DNA of 47,470 nt from Sulfitobacter sp. F26204 (GTDB taxonomy: Bacteria > Pseudomonadota > Alphaproteobacteria > Rhodobacterales > Rhodobacteraceae), in the NCBI RefSeq assembly GCF_026410305.1, contig NZ_JAPMLQ010000014.1, positions 1 through 47,470 on the forward strand. The letters are read 5' to 3'. A program made the position numbers and the translations under genes. Every line of letters starts with the position of its first letter. Position 1 is the first letter of the stretch. The notes beneath the pieces were generated by a model, which was not told the origin of the DNA, ran no database searches, and saw nothing but the letters and a program-made list of their open reading frames with translations. Positions 8,680 through 18,087 of the stretch are shown in pieces.

Positions 8680-9383
8680 TGCCAGTTGCATATCTTCTTG
8701 AAGACGACCTCGACATTTCAAAGTTGATCGTTCGGGCCCTTTCCCAACATGGGTTCAGCGTGCTTTCCTTTACCCGTCAATCGGACTTTGAACGCGAGGT
8801 AACCCGCCAGCTGCCGGATATCTGCCTGATCGACCTCAGCTTGCCAGATGGCGATGGTCTTTCCCTGATCAAAAGCCCGATCCTTCCGGCAACGATGCCA
8901 AAGATTATTGTCACCGGACGCGGCAATCTGACCGACCGGATCGTCGGGCTGGAGATTGGTGCGGATGACTACATCGTCAAACCGTTTGAACCCAGGGAGC
9001 TCGTCGCGCGCGTTCGCGCTGTCTTGCGGCGCAGCAGCGCTTCAAAGAACGCCCAAGGTGACACAAATATCGCCCGATTTGGCAATTGGACCGCCAATTT
9101 CAGCGCCTGCACCTTGAGTAACAAAGACGGTCACAGCATTGATTTAAGCTCTGCCGAGGCCAGTCTCTTGCTGGCTTTTGTCAACTCGGCAGGGCGCGTC
9201 CTGACACGCAGCCAACTTCTTGACGCCACTTCGGGCCGCTCAACGGAGCCTTTTGATCGCAGCATGGACGCCAGGATCAGCCGCTTGCGCAAGAAACTGG
9301 GGGATGACCCCAAGTCGCCTGACATCATTCGAACCGTATATGGCGTAGGATATGTTTTCGGGACAACGGTTGAGTGGCTTTAG
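8676..9383 (+). CDS. OmpR/PhoB-family response regulator
   Basis: The 235-residue protein has an N-terminal receiver with acidic pair ED at 10-11, phospho-acceptor Asp53 in CLIDLSLPDGDG, a conserved switch Thr (VTGRG) and Lys (VKPFEPRELVARV). A C-terminal winged helix spans about 135-230 (RSMDARISRLRKKLGDD...RTVYGVGYVF). It overlaps the kinase gene by ATGA and is the obvious partner of that hybrid kinase, accepting phosphate either directly or through another phosphotransfer protein. Likely targets are its own operon or the divergent transport cluster; no operator could be recognised. Confidence 0.93.
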   Translation: MMPVAYLLEDDLDISKLIVRALSQHGFSVLSFTRQSDFEREVTRQLPDICLIDLSLPDGDGLSLIKSPILPATMPKIIVTGRGNLTDRIVGLEIGADDYIVKPFEPRELVARVRAVLRRSSASKNAQGDTNIARFGNWTANFSACTLSNKDGHSIDLSSAEASLLLAFVNSAGRVLTRSQLLDATSGRSTEPFDRSMDARISRLRKKLGDDPKSPDIIRTVYGVGYVFGTTVEWL

Positions 9384-9628
9384 CCCCTGCGCCCGCCTGA
9401 ATCATCGATCAATACGCCATCCGGCTGCATTGTTTCTTTGCCTCATGGCGGTTGTGCGTTGTATACGGCGTTCCAATGAATCGTTAACCATGCTGAACCC
9501 AGAAAAGAAAAGTTCATCCGCAACACCAAGACTCTGGACCACTTGCCACCAGATGGCTTTTGGCGCAAACGGACCTTTTCCAGGCGCGGTTGTGTTGCGC
9601 CCTCTTGTTTTGACCTGAAAGATAACTG

Positions 9629-10321
9629 ATGAATATGCTCAAGATCGTTGCCGTTCCAATGCACAGGGAAGGCCGGAAATTTGTTGCGATCTTTGCCGCA
9701 ATCTCTGTTGTGCTGTCCTTTATCTGGATGCCGTTGTTCTGGCTCGGTGTTGGCGCAACGATCTGGTGTTACTACTTTTTCCGCGATCCGGTGCGCATTG
9801 TACCGCAACAACCTGGTTTGGTGTTGTCACCTGCTGACGGCATCATATCCTTGATCGAAGATGTTGATCCACCCGTGGATCTGGGTTTGGGCACGGAACC
9901 CCTGACACGGGTGTCGGTGTTCATGAACGTCTTTAATTGCCACATCAACCGCGCACCCATTGCCGGCACCGTCACCCATGTCGTGTATCGACATGGCAAG
10001 TTCCTGAACGCTTCGCTCGACAAGGCAAGTGAACATAATGAACGCAACAGCATAACCATCGAAACCGCTCAGGGCCAGCGCATAGGGGTTGTACAAATCG
10101 CGGGTCTTGTGGCCCGCCGCATCCTGTGTTTCGTTCACGAAAGCGACCGGCTGGAGGTGGGCCACCGCTTTGGCTTGATCCGCTTTGGCAGCCGTTTGGA
10201 TGTTTACCTTCCCAAGGGAGTTTCCCCGCTGGTCGCCGTTGGTCAAACCGCAGTTGCAGGTGAAACAATCCTTGCGGATCTGAATGATCCCGAGCGTAAG
10301 CGTATTGGCATTCCCGAATGA
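9629..10321 (+). CDS. psd: Phosphatidylserine decarboxylase proenzyme (short type)
   Basis: The 230-residue membrane-associated proenzyme converts phosphatidylserine to phosphatidylethanolamine. The self-cleavage site is the Gly187-Ser188 pair in [13 protein letters not shown]; Ser188 becomes the pyruvoyl cofactor on the small alpha chain. N-terminal hydrophobic segments (about 19-50) anchor it. The motifs FRDPVR, LSPADG and [13 protein letters not shown] are typical of the short Psd group in alphaproteobacteria. It overlaps pssA by four bases. The 245 bases upstream (9384-9628) hold no gene and should contain the promoter. Confidence 0.95.
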   Translation: MNMLKIVAVPMHREGRKFVAIFAAISVVLSFIWMPLFWLGVGATIWCYYFFRDPVRIVPQQPGLVLSPADGIISLIEDVDPPVDLGLGTEPLTRVSVFMNVFNCHINRAPIAGTVTHVVYRHGKFLNASLDKASEHNERNSITIETAQGQRIGVVQIAGLVARRILCFVHESDRLEVGHRFGLIRFGSRLDVYLPKGVSPLVAVGQTAVAGETILADLNDPERKRIGIPE

Positions 10322-11058
10322 GCACCCCGTCAAAAATCAAACTGCGCCACATCGTTCCAAGCGTGGTAACTGTCTTTGCCATTTGTGCTGGCATGACCTC
10401 TCTGAGGATGAGCCTGGAAGGGCGCATTGATCTGGCGCTCTATCTGATCTTGCTGGCTGTTTTTCTGGATGCTGCCGACGGTAAACTGGCGCGGTTTCTG
10501 GATACCGCCAGCCCCTTTGGTGCAGAACTTGATACTCTGGCAGATTTCTTCAATTTCGGCATCGTGCCCGGTGTTTTGCTTTACAACACACTGTATCTGG
10601 GAACGGAATATGCCAATCTCGGCTGGCTTGCCGCGCTGGTGCTTGCGGTCTGTTGCGCCTTGCGGTTGGCACGGTTCAATCTGTCGATGAACAGCCCAGG
10701 AATCACGCTTAAGAAGGACGAGTACTTTGTCGGCATTCCCGCGCCCGCACTTGCCTGTTTGGCATTGATGCCAATCTTCATGCATCTGCACGGCTGGCAG
10801 GATACGGATCTGCCGCTGGTGCGGGCCGCCTATATCATTGGTGTTGGACTGTTGGCAGTCAGTACGGTGCCGACCTACTCGATCAAACATGCCAGCATTC
10901 GGCGGGCGCATCTGCCCATTGCCGTAATTGCCGCGATGGTTCTTGTTGTCTGCTTGATGGTCTACCCTTGGCCGACACTGATCATCGGCAATTGCCTTTA
11001 TCTGGCCTCTCTGCCGTTTTCTTATATGGCACAGCTGCGGCACACAAAGTCACAATAG
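10318..11058 (+). CDS. pssA: CDP-diacylglycerol-serine O-phosphatidyltransferase
   Basis: The 246-residue integral membrane enzyme makes phosphatidylserine from CDP-diacylglycerol and L-serine. The CDP-alcohol phosphotransferase motif is complete: D51-x2-D54-G55-x2-A58-R59-x8-G68-x3-D72-x3-D76. About seven or eight hydrophobic helices follow. The ATGA overlap with psd couples production of the substrate and the next enzyme of the pathway, an arrangement common in alphaproteobacteria. A terminator follows the stop codon. Confidence 0.95.
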   Translation: MSTPSKIKLRHIVPSVVTVFAICAGMTSLRMSLEGRIDLALYLILLAVFLDAADGKLARFLDTASPFGAELDTLADFFNFGIVPGVLLYNTLYLGTEYANLGWLAALVLAVCCALRLARFNLSMNSPGITLKKDEYFVGIPAPALACLALMPIFMHLHGWQDTDLPLVRAAYIIGVGLLAVSTVPTYSIKHASIRRAHLPIAVIAAMVLVVCLMVYPWPTLIIGNCLYLASLPFSYMAQLRHTKSQ

Positions 11059-11062
11059 ATAG

Positions 11063-11093
11063 ACTTGCACAGACCAGATCTGCGCAAGTTTCT
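11063..11093 (+). terminator. Terminator of the psd-pssA operon
   Basis: An 11-bp stem with one mismatch (ACTTGCACAGA at 11063-11073, TCTGCGCAAGT at 11079-11089, five-base loop) begins four bases after the pssA stop and is followed by a short T-rich run. It fits an intrinsic terminator. Confidence 0.75.
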
Positions 11094-11391
11094 AATATAA
11101 TCCCACAATCACAGATTGAATGCGCTGGTAGTCTACCAATAGTGGTGTTCTATGAATGTATTGGTGAGTGACGAGGCGCGCCGATTATTACTGCGCCTCA
11201 TAGTAAATATTTCTATTTCCAACCATTTTTAAGAAGAATTTTCATTATGTTACGTTTGCTCTGCCTTTTTGGGTTTCACATCAGATTTGAAGACAAAAAT
11301 TCGCCCGATATGGTTTGCAGAAACTGCGGCAATCGAAAACCGCTATGGAACAAAGCCTCAAGGGACCGGCGCAAACACCGTTGAAGGTATC
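11094..11391. other. Non-coding gap between pssA and the gamma-glutamyltransferase-like gene
   Basis: No convincing gene is seen. The stretch is AT-rich compared with its neighbours. A hairpin with a 7-bp GC-rich stem (GAGGCGC at 11173-11179, GCGCCTC at 11193-11199) followed by an AT-rich tail could be another terminator or a structured RNA element. Confidence 0.45.
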
Positions 11392-11411
11392 TTGACCGCG
11401 ACTTCGGTCAA
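11392..11411 (-). terminator. Possible terminator hairpin at the 3' end of the gamma-glutamyltransferase-like gene
   Basis: A perfect 7-bp stem (TTGACCG at 11392-11398, CGGTCAA at 11405-11411) overlaps the stop codon of the minus-strand gene. No T-run follows, so termination strength is doubtful. Confidence 0.4.
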
Positions 11412-12997
11412 TAACCCAACGCGCAGCCATCTTTGCGTGGATCCGACCCTGCAATCAATACACCCGCAGCATGATCAATCTCGATTATCTGCCCTCCGCC
11501 AATCGGCGATGATGAAAAGACCGCATCGTGGCCTTTGGCCTTTAAGCCGCCCAGAACCCCCTGCCCCAACGTGGGTTCTACCTCCAGCACTCCATCCGTG
11601 CGCCAGAACACCCGCGGGCTCTCCAGCGCTTCCTGTGGGTCCATACCATAGTCGATCATATTGGTGATCACATGCGCATGGCCGCTGGGCTGGTAGTGCC
11701 CCCCCATCACACCAAAGCAATAGCGCGGTTTATCCCCCTGTGTGACCATTGCGGGAATGATCGTGTGCAAGGGACGTTTGCCGCCTTCGATGGTGTTTGG
11801 ATGCCCCGGCAAGACACGGAACCCCGCGCCACGATTCTGCAAGGTTATGCCCGTTTTTTCGGTTACGATACCCGATCCAAAACCTTTGAACACTGAATTG
11901 ATCAGCGACACCGCCATGCCATCACGATCAACACAACTGAGATAGATCGTGTCGCTTTGAAAATTCGGATCAAGCGATGGCAATTCTCTATTGCGTTCGG
12001 CAAGGGAAATCCTCGCGGACAGCCCCTTGGCCCATGCCTTTTCGATCAAGGCCTCAACGGAAACGCCCATGGTATCGGGATCGCCGATATGCGCATCCCG
12101 GATGGCATAGCCGATGCGTGACGCTTCCATCTCTAGATGCAAACGGTCAACTCCGTGAGGATCAAAGGCGGCAAGGTCGAACCGTTCCAGCAGGTTGAGA
12201 ATAATCTGCGCTGTGATGCCGGTCCCATTCGGAGGCAGTTCATTCAGGTCAATGTCTCGATAGGCCGAGGTCACGGGGGTACAGGGATCTGCTGAAACCC
12301 CGGCGAGATCCTCTTCGGTCATGACGCCGCCCCGCGCCTGCAACTCAGCCACGATATCGGCTGCCACAGCACCTTCGTAGAACCCTTTGGCGCCTTCACG
12401 CGCAATGATCCTGAGCGTTTCGGCCAATGCGGGCAACCGATGTACATAACCCATTCTGGGCGCATGCCCGTCCACAAGATAATGCTGGCCCCCTGCCCCC
12501 TGCGCCTTCAGTTTCGCCTCACAGCCAACCCAGTCGGACCAGACCCTTGGATAGACTACAAAACCATCCTCCGCCGCTTGAATGGCAGGTTGCAAGGCTT
12601 GATCCAATCCGAAGCTGCCATGGCTCTCCAGCAGGCTTTCCCAGGACTTCACAACACCGGGTACGGTGACACAATGCGCTGAGGTGTCATCCATCTCAGA
12701 CCACCCCTGCCCTATCAACATTTCTGTGGAGAGAGCTGCCGCAGCGCGACCAGAGGAGTTCAATCCGTAGAGTGGCTGACCGGGTTTGGAAATCAATGCG
12801 AAACCATCGCCGCCTATCGCGGTCATAGCAGGCTCAACAACCGCGAGAACCGCCGCCGATGTCACCGCGGCATCGACGGCATTGCCGCCGCGCCTCAGAA
12901 CTTCGAAACCGGCCTGCGTGGCAAGGGGATGCGAGGTTGCCAGGGCACCATTCGCCGCATAGATCGGAGAGCGTTTGGGGTCATGAAAATCGCGCAT
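11408..12997 (-). CDS. Gamma-glutamyltransferase-family N-terminal nucleophile hydrolase
   Basis: The 529-residue protein has the family start (ANGALATSHPLATQAGFEVL), the ALAVVEPAMTAIGGDGF block and, near residue 350, the self-processing site DTIYLSCVDRDG, where Thr350 aligns with the nucleophile of E. coli Ggt. Cleavage there would give chains of about 38 and 19 kDa. The nucleophile neighbourhood is T-I-Y rather than the T-T-H of true Ggt, and there is no signal peptide, so this is a cytoplasmic Ggt-like acylase or hydrolase rather than the periplasmic glutathione enzyme. Substrates of this branch vary (gamma-glutamyl compounds, cephalosporin side chains, oxamates). It is transcribed alone. 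Confidence 0.85.
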   Translation of the reverse strand: MRDFHDPKRSPIYAANGALATSHPLATQAGFEVLRRGGNAVDAAVTSAAVLAVVEPAMTAIGGDGFALISKPGQPLYGLNSSGRAAAALSTEMLIGQGWSEMDDTSAHCVTVPGVVKSWESLLESHGSFGLDQALQPAIQAAEDGFVVYPRVWSDWVGCEAKLKAQGAGGQHYLVDGHAPRMGYVHRLPALAETLRIIAREGAKGFYEGAVAADIVAELQARGGVMTEEDLAGVSADPCTPVTSAYRDIDLNELPPNGTGITAQIILNLLERFDLAAFDPHGVDRLHLEMEASRIGYAIRDAHIGDPDTMGVSVEALIEKAWAKGLSARISLAERNRELPSLDPNFQSDTIYLSCVDRDGMAVSLINSVFKGFGSGIVTEKTGITLQNRGAGFRVLPGHPNTIEGGKRPLHTIIPAMVTQGDKPRYCFGVMGGHYQPSGHAHVITNMIDYGMDPQEALESPRVFWRTDGVLEVEPTLGQGVLGGLKAKGHDAVFSSSPIGGGQIIEIDHAAGVLIAGSDPRKDGCALGY

Positions 12998-13103
12998 GGC
13001 ATCTGGTCCTTTGTTGTCCTTCCGCCAAGCTATCGCGTCAGAAGAGGAATGGCACCACCAAGATAGAATAATGTCATTATCATAATAATTTCAATAAGTT
13101 AGA

Positions 13104-13778
13104 TTACTTGAAACCTACAAAGCGCGCAACTTCACCAATTTCGCGCCGTGTTGAAACAACATCATTGGCGGCGAATGTCTCATTTGGCCAACCAAGGGCG
13201 ACGCAGGTCATGATGACTTCGTCTTCGGGGATCTGCGCGTGTTCGCGCACAACGGGCGACTGCATGATCCCCTGTCCGTTTATCACTGCGCCCAATCCCT
13301 GCGCCCAAGCGGCCAGCACCAAACCATAAGTCACCGCACCCAAATCAAAATGCGCGATCGTGTCATCCGCCAATGCGCGGTCGAACGTCACCACAACAGA
13401 AACGGGCGCGTCGAATTGTCGAAAACCCCGCATGACCCAATCCTGTCGCCTGTCCTTGTCCTCGCGGGCGATACCCATTGCGGCAAACAACTGTTTGGCG
13501 ATGCCAACCTGCCGGTCGCGGTGCGGACCGGCATAGGCGGCATGGTCCGAAATTTCGCGCACCGGGGGCACCCCCTGCATCATGCGGGTCGAATTGCCTT
13601 CGCGCACTCTGTCAAGTGGCTCTCCGGTCAATACATGCAGATGCCATGGCTGCGTGTTCATGGAGGAGGGTGCACGATTTGCCAATGCAATGATCTCTTC
13701 CAGCAGCGCACGGTCTACGGGTTTGTCTGTGAAACCGCGAATGGAACGGCGTTCCTGCATTGCTTGGTCTAGTTTCAT
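13104..13778 (-). CDS. Nitroreductase-family FMN oxidoreductase
   Basis: The 224-residue flavoprotein has the FMN-phosphate motif RRSIRGF at residues 10-16, the APSSMNTQPWHLHVL block that covers the flavin, and the C-terminal ALGWPNETFAANDV segment. The family uses NAD(P)H to reduce nitroaromatics, quinones or other acceptors; the true substrate is unknown. It lies between the gamma-glutamyltransferase-like gene and parB on the same strand with about 125 bases either side, so it is probably a single-gene unit. The length is normal. Confidence 0.88.
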   Translation of the reverse strand: MKLDQAMQERRSIRGFTDKPVDRALLEEIIALANRAPSSMNTQPWHLHVLTGEPLDRVREGNSTRMMQGVPPVREISDHAAYAGPHRDRQVGIAKQLFAAMGIAREDKDRRQDWVMRGFRQFDAPVSVVVTFDRALADDTIAHFDLGAVTYGLVLAAWAQGLGAVINGQGIMQSPVVREHAQIPEDEVIMTCVALGWPNETFAANDVVSTRREIGEVARFVGFK

Positions 13779-13903
13779 GTTCTGCCCTTCTCGCTCTTGC
13801 GCGTCAGGCTAACGACGGCAGGAAGCAAGGGCCAGTCGCCACAGAACAAATGACGCTCCGTCACGACTTCCCGCCCTATGCACGGCCGCGACCTCTGGTT
13901 CCA

Positions 13904-14998
13904 CTAACCGGCTTCAGGGTTTTCCAAGATGCCCTGAATAGACTTCATGACAGATCTGACCATTTCATCCGACAGGCTCTTGCCGCTTAACCGAATGACA
14001 AACCCCTTATCATCAGTGGCCTTGCGCAACGTCACGCCCGTTGTTGTAGTCAATGTATCGCCCCCGTCCCAGCCGGGCGCAGGCGTTTTTTTGGGCGGTC
14101 GACCACCGCGTTTCGGGTCTGTTTCAATCACGCCCGGCATTGTCAGGGCTTTATCGATCAACGCCCACTCTGACCTCGCATCGTCCCCCTGCCCTGTGGC
14201 CAAGGCATCCCGTAACCGCGCCGCATTGCCGTTCCGCAAGGCTTGCGCCAATCGCAACCCATCCTTTTCCCGCAGACCTTCTGCAAAATGCAACACATCG
14301 CCTAATTCCTCAAAAATCAATGCGAAGGATCTGATCTTGCTCCGCTTGGCTTTGGAAGCAGCGGCAAACATTTCGGCCACGGCGGCTTCGGTACTGGCAA
14401 AAGCGCCCTGCTGTGCGGCGATAGCCGCTATGCGCCCACGTTCAAAATGGCTCAGATCTTGCCGGATTTCGTTTTCCTCTACCATCGCGACTAAGGCACC
14501 CCCCATTTCGGCGGGATCACGCACAATGGCTTTGATAAGGGCAAAAGCCTTGTCATTGTCGCGCTTGTACAGGTTTTGCTGCGCGATCAGACGCCGGTAT
14601 CCCGACAACAAGCCAAAGCGTTTGCCCGGCACCGAACCACTCAACTCATAAAGTTCGATCGGGAGGCGCAAGCCGTGTTCAGCAATGGAAAACTCCAACT
14701 CCTGCAGTGCCTCTGGATCTATTACCGTTCGATCCCGCTGCATTGAGGCCGCATCGATTTCGCTGAGCGCGATCTGCTTGATCAACCGGCCCTGCCCTGC
14801 CGCCATTCGATAAGCCGCCGCTTGTGCCGCATCTCGTCGCATTTCCGGCGTGCCGGCCTGAAACTGCTCGGCGGCTTCTGCGGCGACCTGAGCTATGGGT
14901 GCGGATATTGCACGCGGTGGGGTTTCGCGGCGAAACTCCTCTTCGATCCGGCCCATGTCCTCAACCGAAGGTGCTTCTAATTTACGTCTCTTTGCCAT
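13904..14998 (-). CDS. parB: ParB-family plasmid partition protein of module 1
   Basis: The 364-residue DNA-binding partition protein has the ParB box with LLSGYRRLIAQ (CTP-binding region), VEENEIRQDLSHFERGR and a central helix-turn-helix region, then a low-similarity C-terminal dimerisation part. The start at 14998 has an AGGAG site; an in-frame ATG five codons earlier lacks one. The gene begins 17 bases before the end of parA, so the two are coupled. With ParA it segregates the replicon, whose initiator gene lies just beyond parA. It is different in sequence from the RepB at 23720, so the two partition systems are not recent duplicates. Confidence 0.9.
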   Translation of the reverse strand: MAKRRKLEAPSVEDMGRIEEEFRRETPPRAISAPIAQVAAEAAEQFQAGTPEMRRDAAQAAAYRMAAGQGRLIKQIALSEIDAASMQRDRTVIDPEALQELEFSIAEHGLRLPIELYELSGSVPGKRFGLLSGYRRLIAQQNLYKRDNDKAFALIKAIVRDPAEMGGALVAMVEENEIRQDLSHFERGRIAAIAAQQGAFASTEAAVAEMFAAASKAKRSKIRSFALIFEELGDVLHFAEGLREKDGLRLAQALRNGNAARLRDALATGQGDDARSEWALIDKALTMPGVIETDPKRGGRPPKKTPAPGWDGGDTLTTTTGVTLRKATDDKGFVIRLSGKSLSDEMVRSVMKSIQGILENPEAG

Positions 14999-16382
14999 CA
15001 CCGCTCTCCTCATTCAAAGCTTGTTGGTCTCGCCACCAGGTGCCCAAAAGCACCTCTTTGACTTCCGCCCATGTCCGGTCAAATGCTTCGCGTCCGCGTA
15101 CATAGGTATCACGATTGAATTCGCGGTAATCCGCTTCGTAAATCCCATTTACCTGCTCACCCGCCTGGCCCACCATAGCGGTAACTTCCTGACGGTAGGT
15201 CGTCATAAAATCACCAAAGTAGGCCTGAATCACATTGGCCAGATCAGTCTGCTGGCTGGCATCAAATCGGGTTATCAACGCACGCACCGCGTCCCATTCA
15301 AACTTCATCTCGGGCAATCCGTCTTGCCGCCTGATACGGTTCTCACCTTCCTCGATGCTGGCGAAAGTCGAATACAACATGTCAAAGAACCGTCCTGTCG
15401 AATCAAACTCAAGAAATGACGCGCCCAGCGGCACCAATAAGATGTCAGCAGCCGCCAACGCATTGATGGTGAGGTATCCGAGAGCAGGAGGCGTATCGAG
15501 CAAAATAATGTCATAGTCATCCAATATCCCCTCGCTCTCCAACGCATTTGTCAGCGCGTCCCACAATGGCCAACTACGAACCTGCATCCGCCAGACCGGC
15601 ACCTGAAACTCTGCCCAATACAAATTCAACTGGGCACCGATCAGATCAATATTGGGCCAATGGGTTTCCTGAATCAGGTTTCGCGGCGAAACCTCCAGGC
15701 TTTCAGTTAAGGTTTCGTCAAAGGGCAGTTCGGCAAGGCCCCGCGCCGCGCGCACGGTATTCTCAGCCTGGAGATGCCGCGCGAAATCCTTGGCGATCAA
15801 GGGAAAGGCAGTCGACCATTCATCGGGGACGCTTCCACCCATGATGGAGGTGAGGGAACCTTGGGAATCCAGATCAATGACCAGCACCCGGTAACCATCC
15901 AGCGCCGCGGACATTGCCAGATGTGCGCATGTAGAGGTCTTACCGACACCACCCTTGAAATTGGCGACGGAGATAACCTTTGCTGGCAACCCATCGGGAC
16001 GCCAGGATTTATATTGCTTGTTCGACGCGCCTTCCGTTGCAAAATGTTCGCGCAGGGTAAGCACCTCTTCAAGGGTGAACCATTTGCTTCCGGCTTCGCC
16101 CGTACCTTGGGGTAATGCGGGGTGGGATTTCAAAACCCTACGCAGATGGGCTGGGGCGACATCAATGAGATAGCGACAGATTTCCCAGGTAGAGAACCGG
16201 CGCAGGCGTTTTTTGCCATCGGGCGCGTATCCACGCTTGGCCAGATCATCACGCCCTTTTGCGGCAAAGGCTGCGGCTTTCGCGAATCGCGCAGTATCTA
16301 TAGGCTCTGACAATCCCGCCGCGGCTTTTTCAGGATCAATATTGAAATAGGGCGGAGGAGGGGCTTTGGGTGTAGAAGTCAT
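14982..16382 (-). CDS. parA: ParA-family partition ATPase of module 1 with N-terminal HTH
   Basis: The 467-residue protein has an N-terminal DNA-binding region (about 40-110, RRFSTWEICRYLIDVAP...FTLEEVLTLREHF) and a ParA ATPase core with deviant Walker A NFKGGVGKTSTCAHL, Walker A' IDLDSQGSL and Walker B ILLDTPPALGYL. Large ParA proteins of this type repress their own operon and move plasmids on the nucleoid. The chosen ATG at 16382 has a GAGGA site; the open frame extends 41 codons upstream without similarity. It is transcribed away from the Rep_3 initiator, with the origin-like region between. Confidence 0.92.
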   Translation of the reverse strand: MTSTPKAPPPPYFNIDPEKAAAGLSEPIDTARFAKAAAFAAKGRDDLAKRGYAPDGKKRLRRFSTWEICRYLIDVAPAHLRRVLKSHPALPQGTGEAGSKWFTLEEVLTLREHFATEGASNKQYKSWRPDGLPAKVISVANFKGGVGKTSTCAHLAMSAALDGYRVLVIDLDSQGSLTSIMGGSVPDEWSTAFPLIAKDFARHLQAENTVRAARGLAELPFDETLTESLEVSPRNLIQETHWPNIDLIGAQLNLYWAEFQVPVWRMQVRSWPLWDALTNALESEGILDDYDIILLDTPPALGYLTINALAAADILLVPLGASFLEFDSTGRFFDMLYSTFASIEEGENRIRRQDGLPEMKFEWDAVRALITRFDASQQTDLANVIQAYFGDFMTTYRQEVTAMVGQAGEQVNGIYEADYREFNRDTYVRGREAFDRTWAEVKEVLLGTWWRDQQALNEESGDGKET

Positions 16383-16442
16383 ATATCCTCGGGCATGTAC
16401 GGCTTTTTTGCGTGTATTCGTAGATTTATCGCACATCCATGT

Positions 16443-16457
16443 GTGATTGTGAATCAC
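16443..16457. promoter_or_regulatory. Palindrome upstream of parA, possible operator or parS of module 1
   Basis: GTGATT-GTG-AATCAC is a perfect inverted repeat 61 bases upstream of the parA start. A second small palindrome, CACAT-CC-ATGTG, overlaps its left side (16433-16444). The position suits autorepression by the HTH domain of ParA or a ParB site; which of the two is not shown. Confidence 0.45.
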
Positions 16458-16581
16458 GAAGACATCCGAGAACAATAGAAAGAGACTACATAGGATAAGA
16501 CACACAAATTGTAGATTCTTTCAGTTCTTTAGGATGTTTGGTGATAAATATAGACTTAATAACAATAGATTATGCCTGTTT

Positions 16582-16840
16582 AGGTGCCTGTCTACAGGGT
16601 CAGGGGTGCCTGGTAACAGGTGCAAAGGGACCCGCTTACGGTATCAAAAGCCCCGATTCGCAGGACCAAGTGTGCCAATAAGCAGGAGAGCGCGAATTAG
16701 AGTCTGAATTGTCCATGGTAGGCCCTAACCGTATCCCTTTGACATATGCCGATCCCGTAAATTGGTACCTTTTAACCGCGAAACGGATCACCAGAGGCCG
16801 AGACAAAAGGTGCCCATGTTTTTCTTGTCAGCAGGTGCCT
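16582..16840. other. Iteron-like region and probable replication origin of the Rep_3 replicon
   Basis: The parA-rep intergenic region contains repeated GGTGCC cores at 16583, 16605, 16809 and 16834, plus a GGTGCA at 16619, mostly within AGGTGCCT-type contexts and with spacings of 22 and 25 bases within each cluster. An AT-rich block precedes them (about 16500-16570). Rep_3 initiators usually bind iterons of about 20 bp next to an AT-rich unwinding element. The copies here are short and imperfect, so this is a candidate origin rather than a proven one. Confidence 0.5.
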
Positions 16841-16853
16841 TTTGCCGCATCTT

Positions 16854-18083
16854 ATGCAAGAGACCAAGGATAACCTTGGCGGACAGGGCAGAGCGATGAT
16901 CAGAAACCAGAAAACAAGTGATATTCCCCAAGACCGCCTGACCGGCGCGTTGCGGAGAGGATCGGTCAAGAAACACGTCGCGGCGATCCATGTTTCGGGC
17001 AAGCTGACGCTTTTGCAACGCAAGCTCAGCAATGTGTTGTTGTTGAATGCCTATGACACGCTGACGACTAATCAGGTGCATATGATTGACGCACGCACAT
17101 TGTGTTTGATGATCGGTTATAACTCCAATGATATGGAAACCCTCAAAGGGTCCCTGCGCGGCCTTGCCGAGACTGTGGCGGAATGGGACATGCTGGATGA
17201 CCAGGGCAGGCAGGAATGGGGTGTGTCGAGTCTGCTGAGTTATGCACGTCTCAAAGCGGGGGTATGTGAATATGCCTATTCACCGGCGCTTGCGGCGAAA
17301 CTGAATGATCCCAAGGTATTTGCCTTGATCAATCTCAATATCCAGCGGCGATTTACTTCCGGCCACGCGCTTGCTCTTTACGAAAACTGTTATCGGTTTG
17401 TGCGGACCGGCAGCAGCGGGTGGTGGTCGCTTGATCTGTTCCGACGCTTGATGGGGGTCGAGGACAGCGATTATTACGCTGTTTATAAACACTTGAATGC
17501 CAAGATCATCAAACCAGCGGTTGCTGAGGTGAACAAGTCATCGAACATTGTTCTTGAACCTGAAATCAGAAAGCGGGGCAGGGCGGTCACGGATATCCGG
17601 TTCAAGATTTCCGAGAATCCGCAACTGGCGATTCTGGATCTGGATGATGGCAAGGGGGTGCGAAAATCGGATGTTTATGGCCATCTCAAAGCGCTGGGTG
17701 TCAGTGACCGGTTGGCCCGACAGTGGATTGCGGAGCATGGGGAAGACCATGTCGCAACCAAGATCTCCTATGTTCGCCAGCAGCGCGACGTCAAAAACCC
17801 GGTTGGCTATCTGTCCGCGGCGCTCAAGGACAACTTTGCCACAGAGAGCGATGGGCCCGCGCTTTCGTCGGAACGGGCGCGCGTCTTGCGGCAGGTGCGC
17901 GATCTCGCCGCGGCCAGATCTCCGACCCAACGGGACGCAGACAAGCGGTTGTTCATGTCCATGATCGAAAGGGCAGATGCACGCGATGATTTTGAACGTC
18001 ACGGTTGGATGTCCGCGTTGAATGCAGTCTCTATCAAGGCATTTTGGCAGGAGATGGCACCAGAAGCCTTTGAGGGACCCTAA
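16854..18083 (+). CDS. Replication initiator, Rep_3 superfamily (RepB-class plasmid replicase)
   Basis: The 409-residue protein has the initiator N-terminal winged-helix signature (HVSGKLTLLQRKLSNVLLLN, about residues 35-60) and a second region (about 150-230) with NIQRRFTSGHALALYENCYR and WWSLDLFRRLMG, typical of Rep_3 initiators. It binds iterons and recruits the host replisome. The start is uncertain: an ATG at 16854 or 16896, or a TTG at 16842, are all possible and none has a strong ribosome site. It is divergent from parA and is the only recognisable replication initiator in the window. Confidence 0.85.
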   Translation: MQETKDNLGGQGRAMIRNQKTSDIPQDRLTGALRRGSVKKHVAAIHVSGKLTLLQRKLSNVLLLNAYDTLTTNQVHMIDARTLCLMIGYNSNDMETLKGSLRGLAETVAEWDMLDDQGRQEWGVSSLLSYARLKAGVCEYAYSPALAAKLNDPKVFALINLNIQRRFTSGHALALYENCYRFVRTGSSGWWSLDLFRRLMGVEDSDYYAVYKHLNAKIIKPAVAEVNKSSNIVLEPEIRKRGRAVTDIRFKISENPQLAILDLDDGKGVRKSDVYGHLKALGVSDRLARQWIAEHGEDHVATKISYVRQQRDVKNPVGYLSAALKDNFATESDGPALSSERARVLRQVRDLAAARSPTQRDADKRLFMSMIERADARDDFERHGWMSALNAVSIKAFWQEMAPEAFEGP

Positions 18084-18087
18084 AATT

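Noticed and set aside
10330..11043. 237-codon minus-strand frame opposite pssA
   Set aside because: It is a shadow of pssA, whose catalytic motif and coupling to psd are unmistakable.
16571..16840. GGTGCC repeats considered as a CRISPR array
   Set aside because: The repeats are only six to eight bases, unevenly spaced and without equal-length spacers.
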